Below are positions 16,470 through 25,267 of a stretch of 64,000 nt of DNA, piece by piece. The DNA is from Candidatus Eremiobacterota bacterium. Its GTDB lineage: Bacteria > Vulcanimicrobiota > CADAWZ01 > Ess09-12. The stretch's first letter is position 1. Every line of letters starts with the position of its first letter. The translations under genes were made by a program, and so were the position numbers. The DNA is taken from contig JAVHLM010000001.1 of the NCBI GenBank assembly GCA_031082125.1, forward strand, positions 319,831-383,830. Direction: 5' to 3'. A model generated the notes under the pieces. It worked only from the letters and a program-made list of their open reading frames with translations. It had not been told where the DNA came from and ran no database searches.

Positions 16470-18855
16470 CCCTCAAAACCCTCCTTAAAAACTCAAGGGC
16501 TGTCTTCTTGCTCTCCTTGCCCATTTCCTCGGGGGGTCCCACGCAGGAAGGGCATCCCGCGCTGCAGGGGCAGCGGGAGACTATGGAGAGCGAGCGGGAG
16601 AGGAGCGTACCGTGGTAATCATAGAGGAGGGGCGAGAAGCCGATCCCTCCCGGATAATCATCATAGAGAAATATCGTGGGCTCGAAGCGCTCAAGTGAGT
16701 CCACGGGAAGCTCCATGCCGTCATCGGAATGGATTATCCCCGGCGCCGAGCGCCCCCGCTCCCTTGCGAGAGTCCCCACGAACCACTGGGCATTCCTGTC
16801 GCCGACGCTCCTCTGGATATCCCTGGTGTCGCACATGAGAAGAAAGGGGGCCGTGTGGTGGAGCAGGTATGCCACACCCATGAGCCCGTCTATGACCTGC
16901 GCCCTTGTGAAGCCCATCTCAAAGAGAAAGGCGGGCTTCACCGTGAACCAGTACGCCGTGGTGTGCATTTCCTGGTCGGGAAGGGATATGGGTCCGTATC
17001 CCACGTTCTCCCTGGTGCTGAACTTGATTTTCTTGAAGCCGCTCACTTTCCAGGCCACATGGACCTCTCCGTGCTCTCTTGTGAGCTCGGAGGTGTAGTT
17101 CTGTGCAAAGCTCTCCAGTATCCTCACCTTCGTGCTTGTGATGGCATCGGTGTAGTACTCCACGTCAACCTTCCTCACGAAAGCCTTGCGCTGGGCGTAA
17201 TCGAGTTTCTTCACATGGTAGCTCTGGGCTTCGCAGAGGTAAATGGCATCCTCGTAAAGCGTCGAGGGAGCCGACGTGAAGTCAACTTCGGCAATGACCC
17301 TGTTCTCGGCATCCATGTCCATCACGACAAAGTTTTCATTGGATATGGTCCGAAGGCTTATCTCGTCGGCAGGGTAGGTCTCCTGGGTCCAGTGCCATGC
17401 GTCGCCGGCCCTGTGCAGAATCCCCTTCTCCTCGAGATACCTGAGTATCTCTCCCAGGTTTTCCCTGCCGAAGCGCTCGTCCTCCTTGAGGGGCAGCTCA
17501 AAGGCGGCGCACTTGATGTGGCTCACCAGGATCTGGAGGTTGTCGGCGTTGATGAGTCCGTGCTCGGGGCTTTTCCCGAAAAAATACTCGGGGTGATTCA
17601 CGATGAACTGGTCAAGGGGGTCGCTCCGCGCCACGAAGACGGCCGCCGACACGCCGCGGTGCCTCCCGGCCCGCCCGGCCTGCTGCCATGTCGAGGCCAC
17701 GCTCCCCGGGTAGCCTGCCATCACGCAGGCCTGGAGGGTCCCTATGTCAATGCCCAGCTCCAAGGCGTTGGTGCTCACCACTCCCAGGATCTCTCCTGTG
17801 CGGAGGCCTCTTTCTATCTCGCGCCTTGTCGTGGGAAGATAGCCGCCGCGGTAGCCCCTGATAAGGCCTTTCATGTCGGGGCGCCTCTCAAGGCGCTCCT
17901 TGAGGTACCTCGTGAGGACCTCCACATTGAGGCGCGATGAGGCAAATACAATTGTCTGCGCGCCGCTTCCGAGAAACTTCATTGCAATGGACCGCGCCGT
18001 GGTGAGATAGCTCTTCCTGATCCCGAGCTGCGCGTTGATGACGGGAGGGTTGTAGAAGATAAAGAACTTCTCTCCGGAGGGAGCCCCGTTCTCATCGATA
18101 AGGGACACCTCCTCCTCGATGAGCTTTGAGGCCAGCTCTCCGGGGTTGGCAATTGTCGCTGAGCAGAGGATGAAGACGGGCCGGGAGCCGTGGAAGGCCG
18201 CCAGGCGCTTGAGACGCCTGATGACATTGCAGAAATGGCTCCCGAATACGCCACGGTAGGTATGGAGCTCATCAATGACTACATATTTCAGGTTCCCGAA
18301 AAAATTGGCCCACTTGGCGTGATGGGGAAGGATTGCCGTGTGAAGCATATCGGGGTTGGAGACGACGACATGGGCTCTGGCCCTGATGGCGCGCCTTGCG
18401 TCGGCGGGTGTGTCGCCGTCATAGGTATAGGTGCATATCGATGAGCCCAGGTCATTGACGATCTCCTGGAGCTCGGCCACCTGGTCTTGCGAGAGGGCTT
18501 TCGTGGGGAAAAGATAGAGGTTCCGCGCCGAGGGATCGCCCAGGATTGCCTTAAGGACAGGTACATTATAACAGAGAGTCTTTCCCGAGGCAGTAGGCGT
18601 CACAATCACAGTATGGCGCCCCTCAAATATCGCATTCCAGGCCTTGTGCTGGTGAAGATAAGGCTCCTTGATCCCGCGGTTTTGGAAGACTCCGGCGAGA
18701 TCTCCGGGCACCTCGGAAGGCCATGGGGCATGGCGTGCCTCGCGGGCTTTGATATGTTCAATATGAGTGATAATCTCTCTGCCGCGCCTTGCGCTTACGA
18801 AATCATCAATGACGCCTTCAACGCTCCGCGGGGAATTTCCCTGCATCCTCGCCAC
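16447..18855 (-). CDS. mrfA: MrfA/YprA-type DEAD-box DNA helicase with DUF1998 zinc-binding domain
   Basis: 802 aa from GTG 18855 (GGGAGGGAG upstream). Motif I is PTASGKT, motif II DELH, motif III SAT, and motif VI lies in QQAGRAGRH. The C-terminal third carries the DUF1998/MZB cysteine cluster SRCPCSAGCPSCVGP, which binds zinc. Family members are superfamily 2 helicases with 3'-5' translocation that act in interstrand-crosslink or bulky-adduct repair. It forms an overlapping pair with mrfB. Confidence 0.93.
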   Translation of the reverse strand: MARMQGNSPRSVEGVIDDFVSARRGREIITHIEHIKAREARHAPWPSEVPGDLAGVFQNRGIKEPYLHQHKAWNAIFEGRHTVIVTPTASGKTLCYNVPVLKAILGDPSARNLYLFPTKALSQDQVAELQEIVNDLGSSICTYTYDGDTPADARRAIRARAHVVVSNPDMLHTAILPHHAKWANFFGNLKYVVIDELHTYRGVFGSHFCNVIRRLKRLAAFHGSRPVFILCSATIANPGELASKLIEEEVSLIDENGAPSGEKFFIFYNPPVINAQLGIRKSYLTTARSIAMKFLGSGAQTIVFASSRLNVEVLTRYLKERLERRPDMKGLIRGYRGGYLPTTRREIERGLRTGEILGVVSTNALELGIDIGTLQACVMAGYPGSVASTWQQAGRAGRHRGVSAAVFVARSDPLDQFIVNHPEYFFGKSPEHGLINADNLQILVSHIKCAAFELPLKEDERFGRENLGEILRYLEEKGILHRAGDAWHWTQETYPADEISLRTISNENFVVMDMDAENRVIAEVDFTSAPSTLYEDAIYLCEAQSYHVKKLDYAQRKAFVRKVDVEYYTDAITSTKVRILESFAQNYTSELTREHGEVHVAWKVSGFKKIKFSTRENVGYGPISLPDQEMHTTAYWFTVKPAFLFEMGFTRAQVIDGLMGVAYLLHHTAPFLLMCDTRDIQRSVGDRNAQWFVGTLARERGRSAPGIIHSDDGMELPVDSLERFEPTIFLYDDYPGGIGFSPLLYDYHGTLLSRSLSIVSRCPCSAGCPSCVGPPEEMGKESKKTALEFLRRVLRDESQVQA

Positions 18856-19075
18856 AGGCCGCTCCCTCCCTTCACTCCCGATTCTATGGGATACATTTGT
18901 AACTCTTTATTATCCCTGGACGGGGAAAACCCTCCTTTTCAGGCCACGATTTCAGAAACTTTTTTCCAGGCCTTCACAAGCCGATCCTTCTCCCGAAAGG
19001 ACATTGAGCCCGGGCACTCGAAAAAGAGAGCACGGCCCTCTCTCCAGGCAGGGCCCTTACCAGAAGGAGGAACCT

Positions 19076-20056
19076 ATGAGATATATCGCAGCAGCAGCTC
19101 TTCTTGTGGTGCTTATCAGCCCCCTGTATGCCGCAGAGCGCGTTGCAATAGAAGGAACGAGAGTGAGCCTCGTTCCCCCTGGAAAGTTTCAGAAGGCTGA
19201 AAACTTCCAGGGCTTTCAGCTCAAGGACAAAAATGCCTCCATATTGATCATGGAGATCACGGCGCCCTATGGCAAATTTGCCGAGGCTTTCACCAAAGAA
19301 GGGCTTGCCTCGAGGGGAATGAAGCTGCTGGCAAAAGAGGCCCTCCCTTTAAAAAGCGGCAGGGGGCTCCTCCTCAGCGTGTCCCAGAATGCTTACGGGA
19401 CTGATTTCAGGAAGTGGATAGTCGTCACCGGCGACAATGACACCACGGTGATGATCACCGCAGTGTTCCCCGAATCCTTTGAAAAAGAGCTTTCAAAAAC
19501 AATGAAGGCTTCAATACTCTCATTCAGGCTCTCTGAAAAGAAGGACTCGCAGGGCACCGAGGGGCTTCCCTTCAGCATTGAAATCCAGCCGCCTCTCAAG
19601 CTGGCAAGGCGGTTCGGCAATAACCTGCTCTTTTCGAAAAACGGGGAATTCCCCGCACAGAATGAAAAGGACCCTGTCTTTATAGTGGGCGCCTCAGTCT
19701 CCTCGGGACTTGTCGTTGATGACAAGAAGGAATATTCACTGCAGCGTGTCAAGAAAGTCGAGCAGGTAAAGGATATTGCCGTCGAGAGCACTGCCGAGGT
19801 AACCATAGACGGCATTACCGGTTACGAGATAGTGGCTTCCGGCATTGACAGGAAGGAAGGCTTCAAGACTCTCGTGTACCAGGTGATGCTCTTCAAGGAG
19901 ACAGACTATTTCATCATCCAGGGCTTTTCCGACGAAGAAGAAAAGGGCACCTACCTTCCTCTCTTCAAGAAAATAGCCGAGAGCTTCAAAAAGAAGGCTC
20001 CTTCCAATAAATCCGGAAAAGGCGCGCTCGGTGACTGCAGCAGGGCAGCCCTCTGA
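19076..20056 (+). CDS. Secreted protein of unknown function, 326 aa
   Basis: ATG 19076 has AGAAGGAGG upstream and opens a clear signal peptide (MRYIAAAALLVVLISPLYAA, cleavage after AA). The mature part looks like two similar halves: PPGKFQKAENFQGFQ...ASIL with KKDSQ linker, then PPLKLARRFGNNLLF...DPVFIVGASVS. Each half has a long beta-rich stretch (VTGDNDTTVMITAVFPESFEKEL; VMLFKETDYFIIQGFSDEEE). Such halves resemble PsbP-like or DUF1795 folds in other bacteria, but I cannot confirm this. It is convergent with the next gene. Confidence 0.75.
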   Translation: MRYIAAAALLVVLISPLYAAERVAIEGTRVSLVPPGKFQKAENFQGFQLKDKNASILIMEITAPYGKFAEAFTKEGLASRGMKLLAKEALPLKSGRGLLLSVSQNAYGTDFRKWIVVTGDNDTTVMITAVFPESFEKELSKTMKASILSFRLSEKKDSQGTEGLPFSIEIQPPLKLARRFGNNLLFSKNGEFPAQNEKDPVFIVGASVSSGLVVDDKKEYSLQRVKKVEQVKDIAVESTAEVTIDGITGYEIVASGIDRKEGFKTLVYQVMLFKETDYFIIQGFSDEEEKGTYLPLFKKIAESFKKKAPSNKSGKGALGDCSRAAL

Positions 20057-20073
20057 GCGCGGGCGGCAGGCAG

Positions 20074-21186
20074 TCATGGAGAGATCTTGTAATAGGCTAT
20101 CTCGCTCTTGCCCTTCAGCACAAGCCTTTTGCCGTCATCGGTAAAGAGCACCGAGCTTGCCTGGCCAAGAGAGAGCACCGGTGACGGCTTTTCTCCCTGT
20201 TTCACCAGATATATGGAGAGCTTGGGGCCGTTGAGCGCCGCAATTCCTATAAGTCCGTTTTTCAAGATCCTGCCTGCCAGCGCCTTTTCTTCAATGACCA
20301 CGTGGCTCTTCCCCTCCTTAAAAAGAATCACCGATCCCTTTTTTTCCCCCATCAACGTGAAGAGTGCCTGGGAAGGCTCGCCGGCAAGGTCAAGGGGGAG
20401 CACGCCGCCCTCAGGCGTCTTGATCCATGAAACCTTGTCAGGGGCCGTGAATTCCAGCAGATAATCCCTCAGGATCCTGGCTTTCTTTCCCTTGCCTGTG
20501 ACCGCCTTGAGGGTATAGAGCATCTTCTCCCCCTCGCCATAGCGGATGAGGCCCACCTGATAGCTCAGGTCTTTCCCGCTTTCAGGCTTCACGGCGGCAA
20601 GTGCCTTTTCCTTGAGCTTCCTGAGGGAAGTGACCTGTTCCACCTTGAGGGAAGAGAGGTTGACAAGCGAGACACAGGAGTCAATGACAAAGTGCCCGGC
20701 ATCCCATAGATCCAGCAGCGTGTAGGCTTTCAATGGCTCCACGTAGGTGAGAGGAGAGAAGGTAAGTATGGCGAGCCCTTCCTTCTGAGGGTTCTGGTAG
20801 ACCATGGTCCATTTTCCCGCGCTCACTGAGAGATGCCACAGCGCCGAGGGGTATTTGGTGAAGACAAGAGCAGAGGTACCGTCGGGCGATACGGCAGACT
20901 GTGTGAAGACCTTGAAGGGGCATGAGCCCGATTTGAGCACCTTATTCGCTGAGGGGTCCACCAGGTGCCATGAGAGGCCCCTGGTATCCGGGTCTCTTGT
21001 GAGAAAGAAGAGCTTCCCGTCACCGCGGGCAATGTCAATGGTGGAAAAATCCACCAGCTGCCTGCCCAGGATATTCTTCAGGACCGAGGAGCTGACGCGG
21101 CTCTCCTTTTCCACCGAAGCGCCGAATAAGGCTCCGGGCATCATGAAGGCGAAGACAAGCACAAGAACTGCAGGCACTCTTTTCAT
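20074..21186 (-). CDS. Secreted beta-propeller-like protein, 370 aa
   Basis: Not recognised as a named family. A signal peptide spans about 1-22 (VPAVLVLVFAFMMPGALFG). The rest has short beta-strand repeats typical of WD40/TolB-like propellers, for example AVSPDGTSALVFTKYP and SVLFTDDGKRLVLKGKSEIAYY near the C-terminus. No catalytic motif is seen. SD GGAGG precedes ATG 21186. It is convergent with the upstream secreted gene with a 17-bp gap. Confidence 0.72.
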   Translation of the reverse strand: MKRVPAVLVLVFAFMMPGALFGASVEKESRVSSSVLKNILGRQLVDFSTIDIARGDGKLFFLTRDPDTRGLSWHLVDPSANKVLKSGSCPFKVFTQSAVSPDGTSALVFTKYPSALWHLSVSAGKWTMVYQNPQKEGLAILTFSPLTYVEPLKAYTLLDLWDAGHFVIDSCVSLVNLSSLKVEQVTSLRKLKEKALAAVKPESGKDLSYQVGLIRYGEGEKMLYTLKAVTGKGKKARILRDYLLEFTAPDKVSWIKTPEGGVLPLDLAGEPSQALFTLMGEKKGSVILFKEGKSHVVIEEKALAGRILKNGLIGIAALNGPKLSIYLVKQGEKPSPVLSLGQASSVLFTDDGKRLVLKGKSEIAYYKISP

Positions 21187-21330
21187 GGAAGGACCTCCCC
21201 ACGTGAAATGATAAGAATTATTTCAAGAGAGCGGCGCCACTTCCCTTCACGGAAGAGGATCACCGCTCTGCCGGAAAAAGAGAAGAGGGAGCATGCTCCC
21301 TCTTCGTTACCTTCACTCCCCCGGGAATTC

Positions 21331-22338
21331 CTATCTTCTGAATTTCCTTGTTTCCTTCACGCAGGGCCACCAGTCCCACATGGTGCTGACTTTGCCGTCA
21401 TCAGTCTTGTATGAGCTCACGTAATTTGTGTGCTTGGTGGATAACCTTGTGACGTTGAAGTCACTGAGGCTCTTGAGCTCATTGGGCTCGCATTTCGAGT
21501 TGTTGTTCCCGTCAACCCAGATGGCAAGACCTTCCAGCTCTTTTCCTTCCACCCAGCCGTTCTTGTCCTTGTCGCAGAGGATGGAAAGCTTTTCGTAGCC
21601 GTCAAGGTAGCCGCCGGCGGTCCCGAAGAGCTGGAGCGCCGTATCCACCTTGCCGTTCTCAGGTATGGCGAGGAGGCCATCACCGGGCTTCGCCGCCATC
21701 CATTCGGTGAGGTCTTCAACGCCGTCGCCGGTGATGTCGAACATTCTTGCATACTCGCCGTAAAACTTCGGTGCATGCTTCATCCAGTTGTTGCGGGCCA
21801 CGTCAATTTTCGTGTCCTTGTTGAGATCGAGCGTGAGGGGCGAGGAGTCATAGTACTCGGCGACAAGCTGGAAGGCCACGTCCTGCTGCAGAATGGTGGT
21901 ATAGTGGGTGGTGCTGGAGCCGATGCTGTGGCCTGAGCTGTCCTTGATGAACTCTTCCACCGAGGTGGTTTCCTGGCCTACGGTCTCGGTGTAGCCCTGG
22001 AACATCGAGGTGCCTATGGTCTGGCCTGTCGCATCGAGATACCAGTGCGTTCCCGCACCAAGATTCTGGGCGTTCACCCATGCCTGCTCCGCAGCGGTAA
22101 GGGAGCCGTACCATTCAATCCAGTCCCAGTCGTTGGAGGCCCAGCTTCCGAGGGCTGCCGCCGCATATCCTGTCACCACGTTATGCGTTTCGGTGCCGAT
22201 GTTGGAATACTGCGTGGGGGCTGTCGTCTCACTGCTCTTGATCTTATAGCCCGTTGACGCGTCTGCCGGGAAGGCGAGGCCGACAATGAATAATGCCGCG
22301 ATGATAAGCGTTACTGCTCTCTGTAGTTTCTTCTTCAT
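21331..22338 (-). CDS. Secreted EF-hand-like calcium-binding protein, 335 aa
   Basis: AAAGGAGG SD and a signal peptide (about 1-28, ending FPADAS). The N-terminal 160 residues are Ser/Thr/Trp-rich and unrecognised. Four Ca-binding-type loops follow: DLNKDTKIDVAR (171), DITGDGVEDLTEW (201), DKDKNGWVEGKEL (256) and DGNNNSKCEPNEL (276), with the EF/dockerin D-x-[ND]-x-[DN]-G spacing. It probably binds calcium outside the cell, in adhesion or structure. An upstream promoter can be read. Confidence 0.75.
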   Translation of the reverse strand: MKKKLQRAVTLIIAALFIVGLAFPADASTGYKIKSSETTAPTQYSNIGTETHNVVTGYAAAALGSWASNDWDWIEWYGSLTAAEQAWVNAQNLGAGTHWYLDATGQTIGTSMFQGYTETVGQETTSVEEFIKDSSGHSIGSSTTHYTTILQQDVAFQLVAEYYDSSPLTLDLNKDTKIDVARNNWMKHAPKFYGEYARMFDITGDGVEDLTEWMAAKPGDGLLAIPENGKVDTALQLFGTAGGYLDGYEKLSILCDKDKNGWVEGKELEGLAIWVDGNNNSKCEPNELKSLSDFNVTRLSTKHTNYVSSYKTDDGKVSTMWDWWPCVKETRKFRR

Positions 22339-22373
22339 GGCAATCCTCCTTTGATAGGTGTCCTGCTTTTATT

Positions 22374-22402
22374 ATATTACAGATTTATTGCCATTTTGTT
22401 AA
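22374..22402 (-). promoter_or_regulatory. Promoter of the EF-hand protein gene
   Basis: On the minus strand TTAACA (22402-22397), a 17-bp spacer and TAATAT (22379-22374); an overlapping TATAAT lies 3 bp further on. The start falls about 30 nt before ATG 22338. Confidence 0.55.
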
Positions 22403-22458
22403 TAATTTCTTACGATACCGACACAGATAAAAAGAATTTCCAGACCGTGCGGCGATTC

Positions 22459-23532
22459 TTACTTTTCCTGAGGGCGCTCGGGCTCAGCAGCGGCGAGGAG
22501 GGTGCGGGCCCTGGCAACAAATGATGCCGCCTGATCGGCAGTGTAGGATGCCAGGTCAAGGTGAAGGCGGTCACCGGTAGCTATATACTCCCTCAGGGCG
22601 TTTACCGTCTCCCTGTAGGCAGCCATGCCGTTCTCCACGTCATGGCGGGCGCCGATTACCGCTTCATGGGCCACAGGGATTTTTTCTCTCTCGCGGGAGA
22701 CCCTTGAGGCGAGATAAAGCTCCACCTCGTCGAGAAGGGCAGAAGCCTGCTCCCCTGTGAGCTTCTTCTCCTGGAGGGCCCTTCTTATCGAGATAAGCTG
22801 TTCATGGACCCTTGGAAGCTTTGCACCCGTCATTTCGCGCAGGGCTTCTTCGATAAGACGGTTCCGCTCGGCCGTCCACTGGAAATATTCCGGTGCTTCG
22901 CCCTTCGCTTCAGATTCTCCAGCAGGCACGGCAGTGAATGTCGTCTGTACTGCTCCATGGGGCTGAGGCGGCGCACCGGGCTGACTCTCATGGGCAGATG
23001 CACCCGGAGGAGGCGGTGCCTCGTGGGAGACAGGCGGCGGAGCCGTTTCTGCCGGGGCAGCACCTCCGGGAGAGAGGGCGGTATTTTGCGGCAGAGTCTG
23101 CACCGAAGGGGATTCCGGGGCAGGCTCCTTTCGAAGGGGGGGCGCAAAAGCGATTCTGGGAGAGGATGGCGCTTCTTCCTCACTCACGCGCTCCCAGACC
23201 GGCGGCGCTTCCTCTTCCTGCTCCGTGATGGAAAGCATCGCGTGGGCTTCCCGTGAGCCATGAAAGTGATCATCTGAGCCCTCGTCCTGCCCTGTTACGG
23301 AAAGCATCGCACGGGCTTCCCGTGAGTCTTGGAAGTGATCATCTGAGCCCTCGTCCTGCTCCTGCCATTCCAGCATGAAATCGACAGCGCCGCCATGGGA
23401 TTCCGCGGGAGGCTCCTCGTCGAAGACGGCTTCCTGCTCCTGGACTTCGGCGAAAAAGTCCTCGCTGTAAAAGGCGCCTCCCTCTTCCTCCTCTTCAAAC
23501 CCGCCGCTCTCTCCCCCTTCAAGGTGGTCCAT
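22459..23532 (-). CDS. Acidic, proline-rich protein with internal tandem repeat, 357 aa
   Basis: Start ATG 23532 is chosen because it lies 2 nt after the stop of the phytase-like gene; an upstream extension would only run through that gene out of frame. Residues 1-60 are very acidic (GFEEEEEGG). Two 23-aa tandem copies of QDEGSDDHF-SREA-AMLS follow, then a Pro/Glu-rich linker. The C-terminal 130 residues are helical (LIEEALREMTGAKLPRVHEQL, EKKLTGEQASALLDEVELYL). No signal peptide. Function unknown; operon position ties it to the phosphatase-like gene upstream. Confidence 0.7.
   Translation of the reverse strand: MDHLEGGESGGFEEEEEGGAFYSEDFFAEVQEQEAVFDEEPPAESHGGAVDFMLEWQEQDEGSDDHFQDSREARAMLSVTGQDEGSDDHFHGSREAHAMLSITEQEEEAPPVWERVSEEEAPSSPRIAFAPPLRKEPAPESPSVQTLPQNTALSPGGAAPAETAPPPVSHEAPPPPGASAHESQPGAPPQPHGAVQTTFTAVPAGESEAKGEAPEYFQWTAERNRLIEEALREMTGAKLPRVHEQLISIRRALQEKKLTGEQASALLDEVELYLASRVSREREKIPVAHEAVIGARHDVENGMAAYRETVNALREYIATGDRLHLDLASYTADQAASFVARARTLLAAAEPERPQEK
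23230..23367. repeat. Two tandem 69-bp repeats inside a coding sequence
   Basis: Copies at 23230-23298 and 23299-23367 differ at only a few bases and keep frame (23 codons each), duplicating an acidic DEGSDDHF motif. The few differences suggest a fairly recent in-frame duplication. Confidence 0.85.
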
Positions 23533-23534
23533 GG

Positions 23535-25244
23535 CTATGCAAGGGCCGTTTCCGGCATCGCCGCGGGGCCCGTTCCCGGGCCCTGCCTTATGCCGAAGTA
23601 ATCGTTGAGGCTGGCCCACTTCATGGCCAGATCCTTCTGCTGCTGTGTGCCTCCAATCCACTGCTCAAAGGTGGGGCTCTGCTTCTCAGAGCCGAACTCG
23701 CAGATATACTCGCTGTATTTTACCATCATGGCGTATCTTCTCGTAAACTCTCTGGTCTTCTTCTCGTCCTCCGCGGCCTTGTTCTCCAGCTCCTTCGCCT
23801 TTTTTTCAAGGCTCAGGCGCGCTGTTTCGCTCTCCTCGGAAGCTGCCTTCTTTTTCAGCTCCTCAGCCTCTTTTCTCTCGCCCTCGGAGCGTTTCTTGTA
23901 TTCATTGATGCATTCCCTGAGGTTCTGGACGTGGGCGTTCTGGTTGATGGTTCTTTCGGCACGGTTTTTCGGGTCATCGGTTTTGAAAAGGTCAAAGCCG
24001 AAAAGCTCCACCTTTCCCTTCCCGTCAAGGGTGATTCCCGCGGCCACCATGGCCGTCGTGGTCCTTCCCTTGCCCTGGTGGCAGTTGCAGACGAACTGCA
24101 CCTCCCCGCCCGGGTGCTTCTTTTTCATCTCATTGACGTAATTCCTGATGGTGTCAAGATCCTTTTCATCAGGGCTTGACTCGTCGGTGACCGGTATCCT
24201 TTTGTACTCGACGGTGTAGCCTTTTCCCCGCATCTGGGCCACGACGTCCTGTGTGGTCTTCACCTGATCGGGGGTAAAGGCGATGGTCCTGACAACCCCG
24301 TCCTCACCCACGACGTCCATCTTCCCTTCCTTCTGCAGCTTTTCCTTGAGAGCCTCCTCGTATTTTTCGATATCGGCGGCCGTGGCATTTTTCCCAAGGT
24401 CCATGTTCACCTTGCTGTGGGCGATCTGCCGCATGTTGAGAGGCTTGCCGTTGATATATATCACAGGCTCTGCGCGCATGTTCATCCACACGATCGGTTT
24501 CTTCTTATCGGCGCCGGCCACGTGGGAGAGCACATCCTCGAAGCCCTTCTCGGTGGGCTGCCCTACTCCATGGACGGGCTTTCCGTCCATTTTCCGGTAG
24601 TTGGGCGCATTGCCGTGCTCCTCGTATTTTCTGAACTTTTCAATGTCCTTGGGATCAGTGAGCTTCCCGGCCCTCTTGAGGGCAAGAAGACGCTCCACCT
24701 CTTTCTTGCTTATCTTCTCATAGAGACCGCCCTCGGCATAAGTGGCCCTTCCCTCGAAATCATCGGCCTTGAGGGCAGCCTTCTGGGGGTCAAAAAGCCC
24801 TCTCTGGATCAGCTCATCGAGACTGCCGGCACCGGCAAGCTCCATGAGGCTTCCGGCCCTGGGCACCTCAGGGGCTTCCACCGCAGGGGCGGGGGCAGCA
24901 GCGACCTCAGCAGGCTCCGAGCGTACATGCCTGCGGAAGGTTCTGAGAGTGTCATCGGCAAGAAACTTGAAGTTTTTCCAGTGGGGAATTGTCTCCTCGG
25001 GGGTAAGCCTGAGGGAGAGAGGCGCCACGGAGAGCCCTTCTCCCGCGGCGCTCCCGGCGGTGGTGACGGGAGAAAAGGAGCCCTCATCTTTATCATAGAG
25101 GGACAGCACGTCAAGCGTCTCCTTCTGCCATACACCGGCCGTCATAGGGAGCACCTTCTCCCCGGGGGCTTCCTTTGTTTTTTCAGGCTGCGCAATATCC
25201 TGCATCACCGGTTTATAGATGATGTAATCAGGCTGTTTCTCCAT
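23535..25244 (-). CDS. PTP-like phytase / paladin-family cysteine phosphatase
   Basis: 569 aa, AAGGAGGAG before ATG 25244. Residues about 225-405 match the PTP-like inositol-polyphosphatase/paladin fold: KKPIVWMNMRAEPVIYINGKPL resembles the W-NLREEPV-Y-NG signature. IPVTDESSPD supplies a candidate general acid (Asp354), and FVCNCHQGKGRTTTAM is the CX5R loop with Cys388 and Arg394. The residue before the Cys is Asn rather than the usual His. Residues 430-510 form a charged coiled coil. There is no signal peptide. Family members dephosphorylate phytate or phosphoproteins. It sits between an M48 protease and an acidic repeat protein in one operon. Confidence 0.8.
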   Translation of the reverse strand: MEKQPDYIIYKPVMQDIAQPEKTKEAPGEKVLPMTAGVWQKETLDVLSLYDKDEGSFSPVTTAGSAAGEGLSVAPLSLRLTPEETIPHWKNFKFLADDTLRTFRRHVRSEPAEVAAAPAPAVEAPEVPRAGSLMELAGAGSLDELIQRGLFDPQKAALKADDFEGRATYAEGGLYEKISKKEVERLLALKRAGKLTDPKDIEKFRKYEEHGNAPNYRKMDGKPVHGVGQPTEKGFEDVLSHVAGADKKKPIVWMNMRAEPVIYINGKPLNMRQIAHSKVNMDLGKNATAADIEKYEEALKEKLQKEGKMDVVGEDGVVRTIAFTPDQVKTTQDVVAQMRGKGYTVEYKRIPVTDESSPDEKDLDTIRNYVNEMKKKHPGGEVQFVCNCHQGKGRTTTAMVAAGITLDGKGKVELFGFDLFKTDDPKNRAERTINQNAHVQNLRECINEYKKRSEGERKEAEELKKKAASEESETARLSLEKKAKELENKAAEDEKKTREFTRRYAMMVKYSEYICEFGSEKQSPTFEQWIGGTQQQKDLAMKWASLNDYFGIRQGPGTGPAAMPETALA

Positions 25245-25267
25245 GCATGTCTCCTCCTTGCATTTAC

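Noticed and set aside
18767..19075. Extension upstream of the secreted protein at 19076
   Set aside because: It overlaps mrfA and lacks an SD, whereas ATG 19076 has a strong SD and opens a signal peptide.
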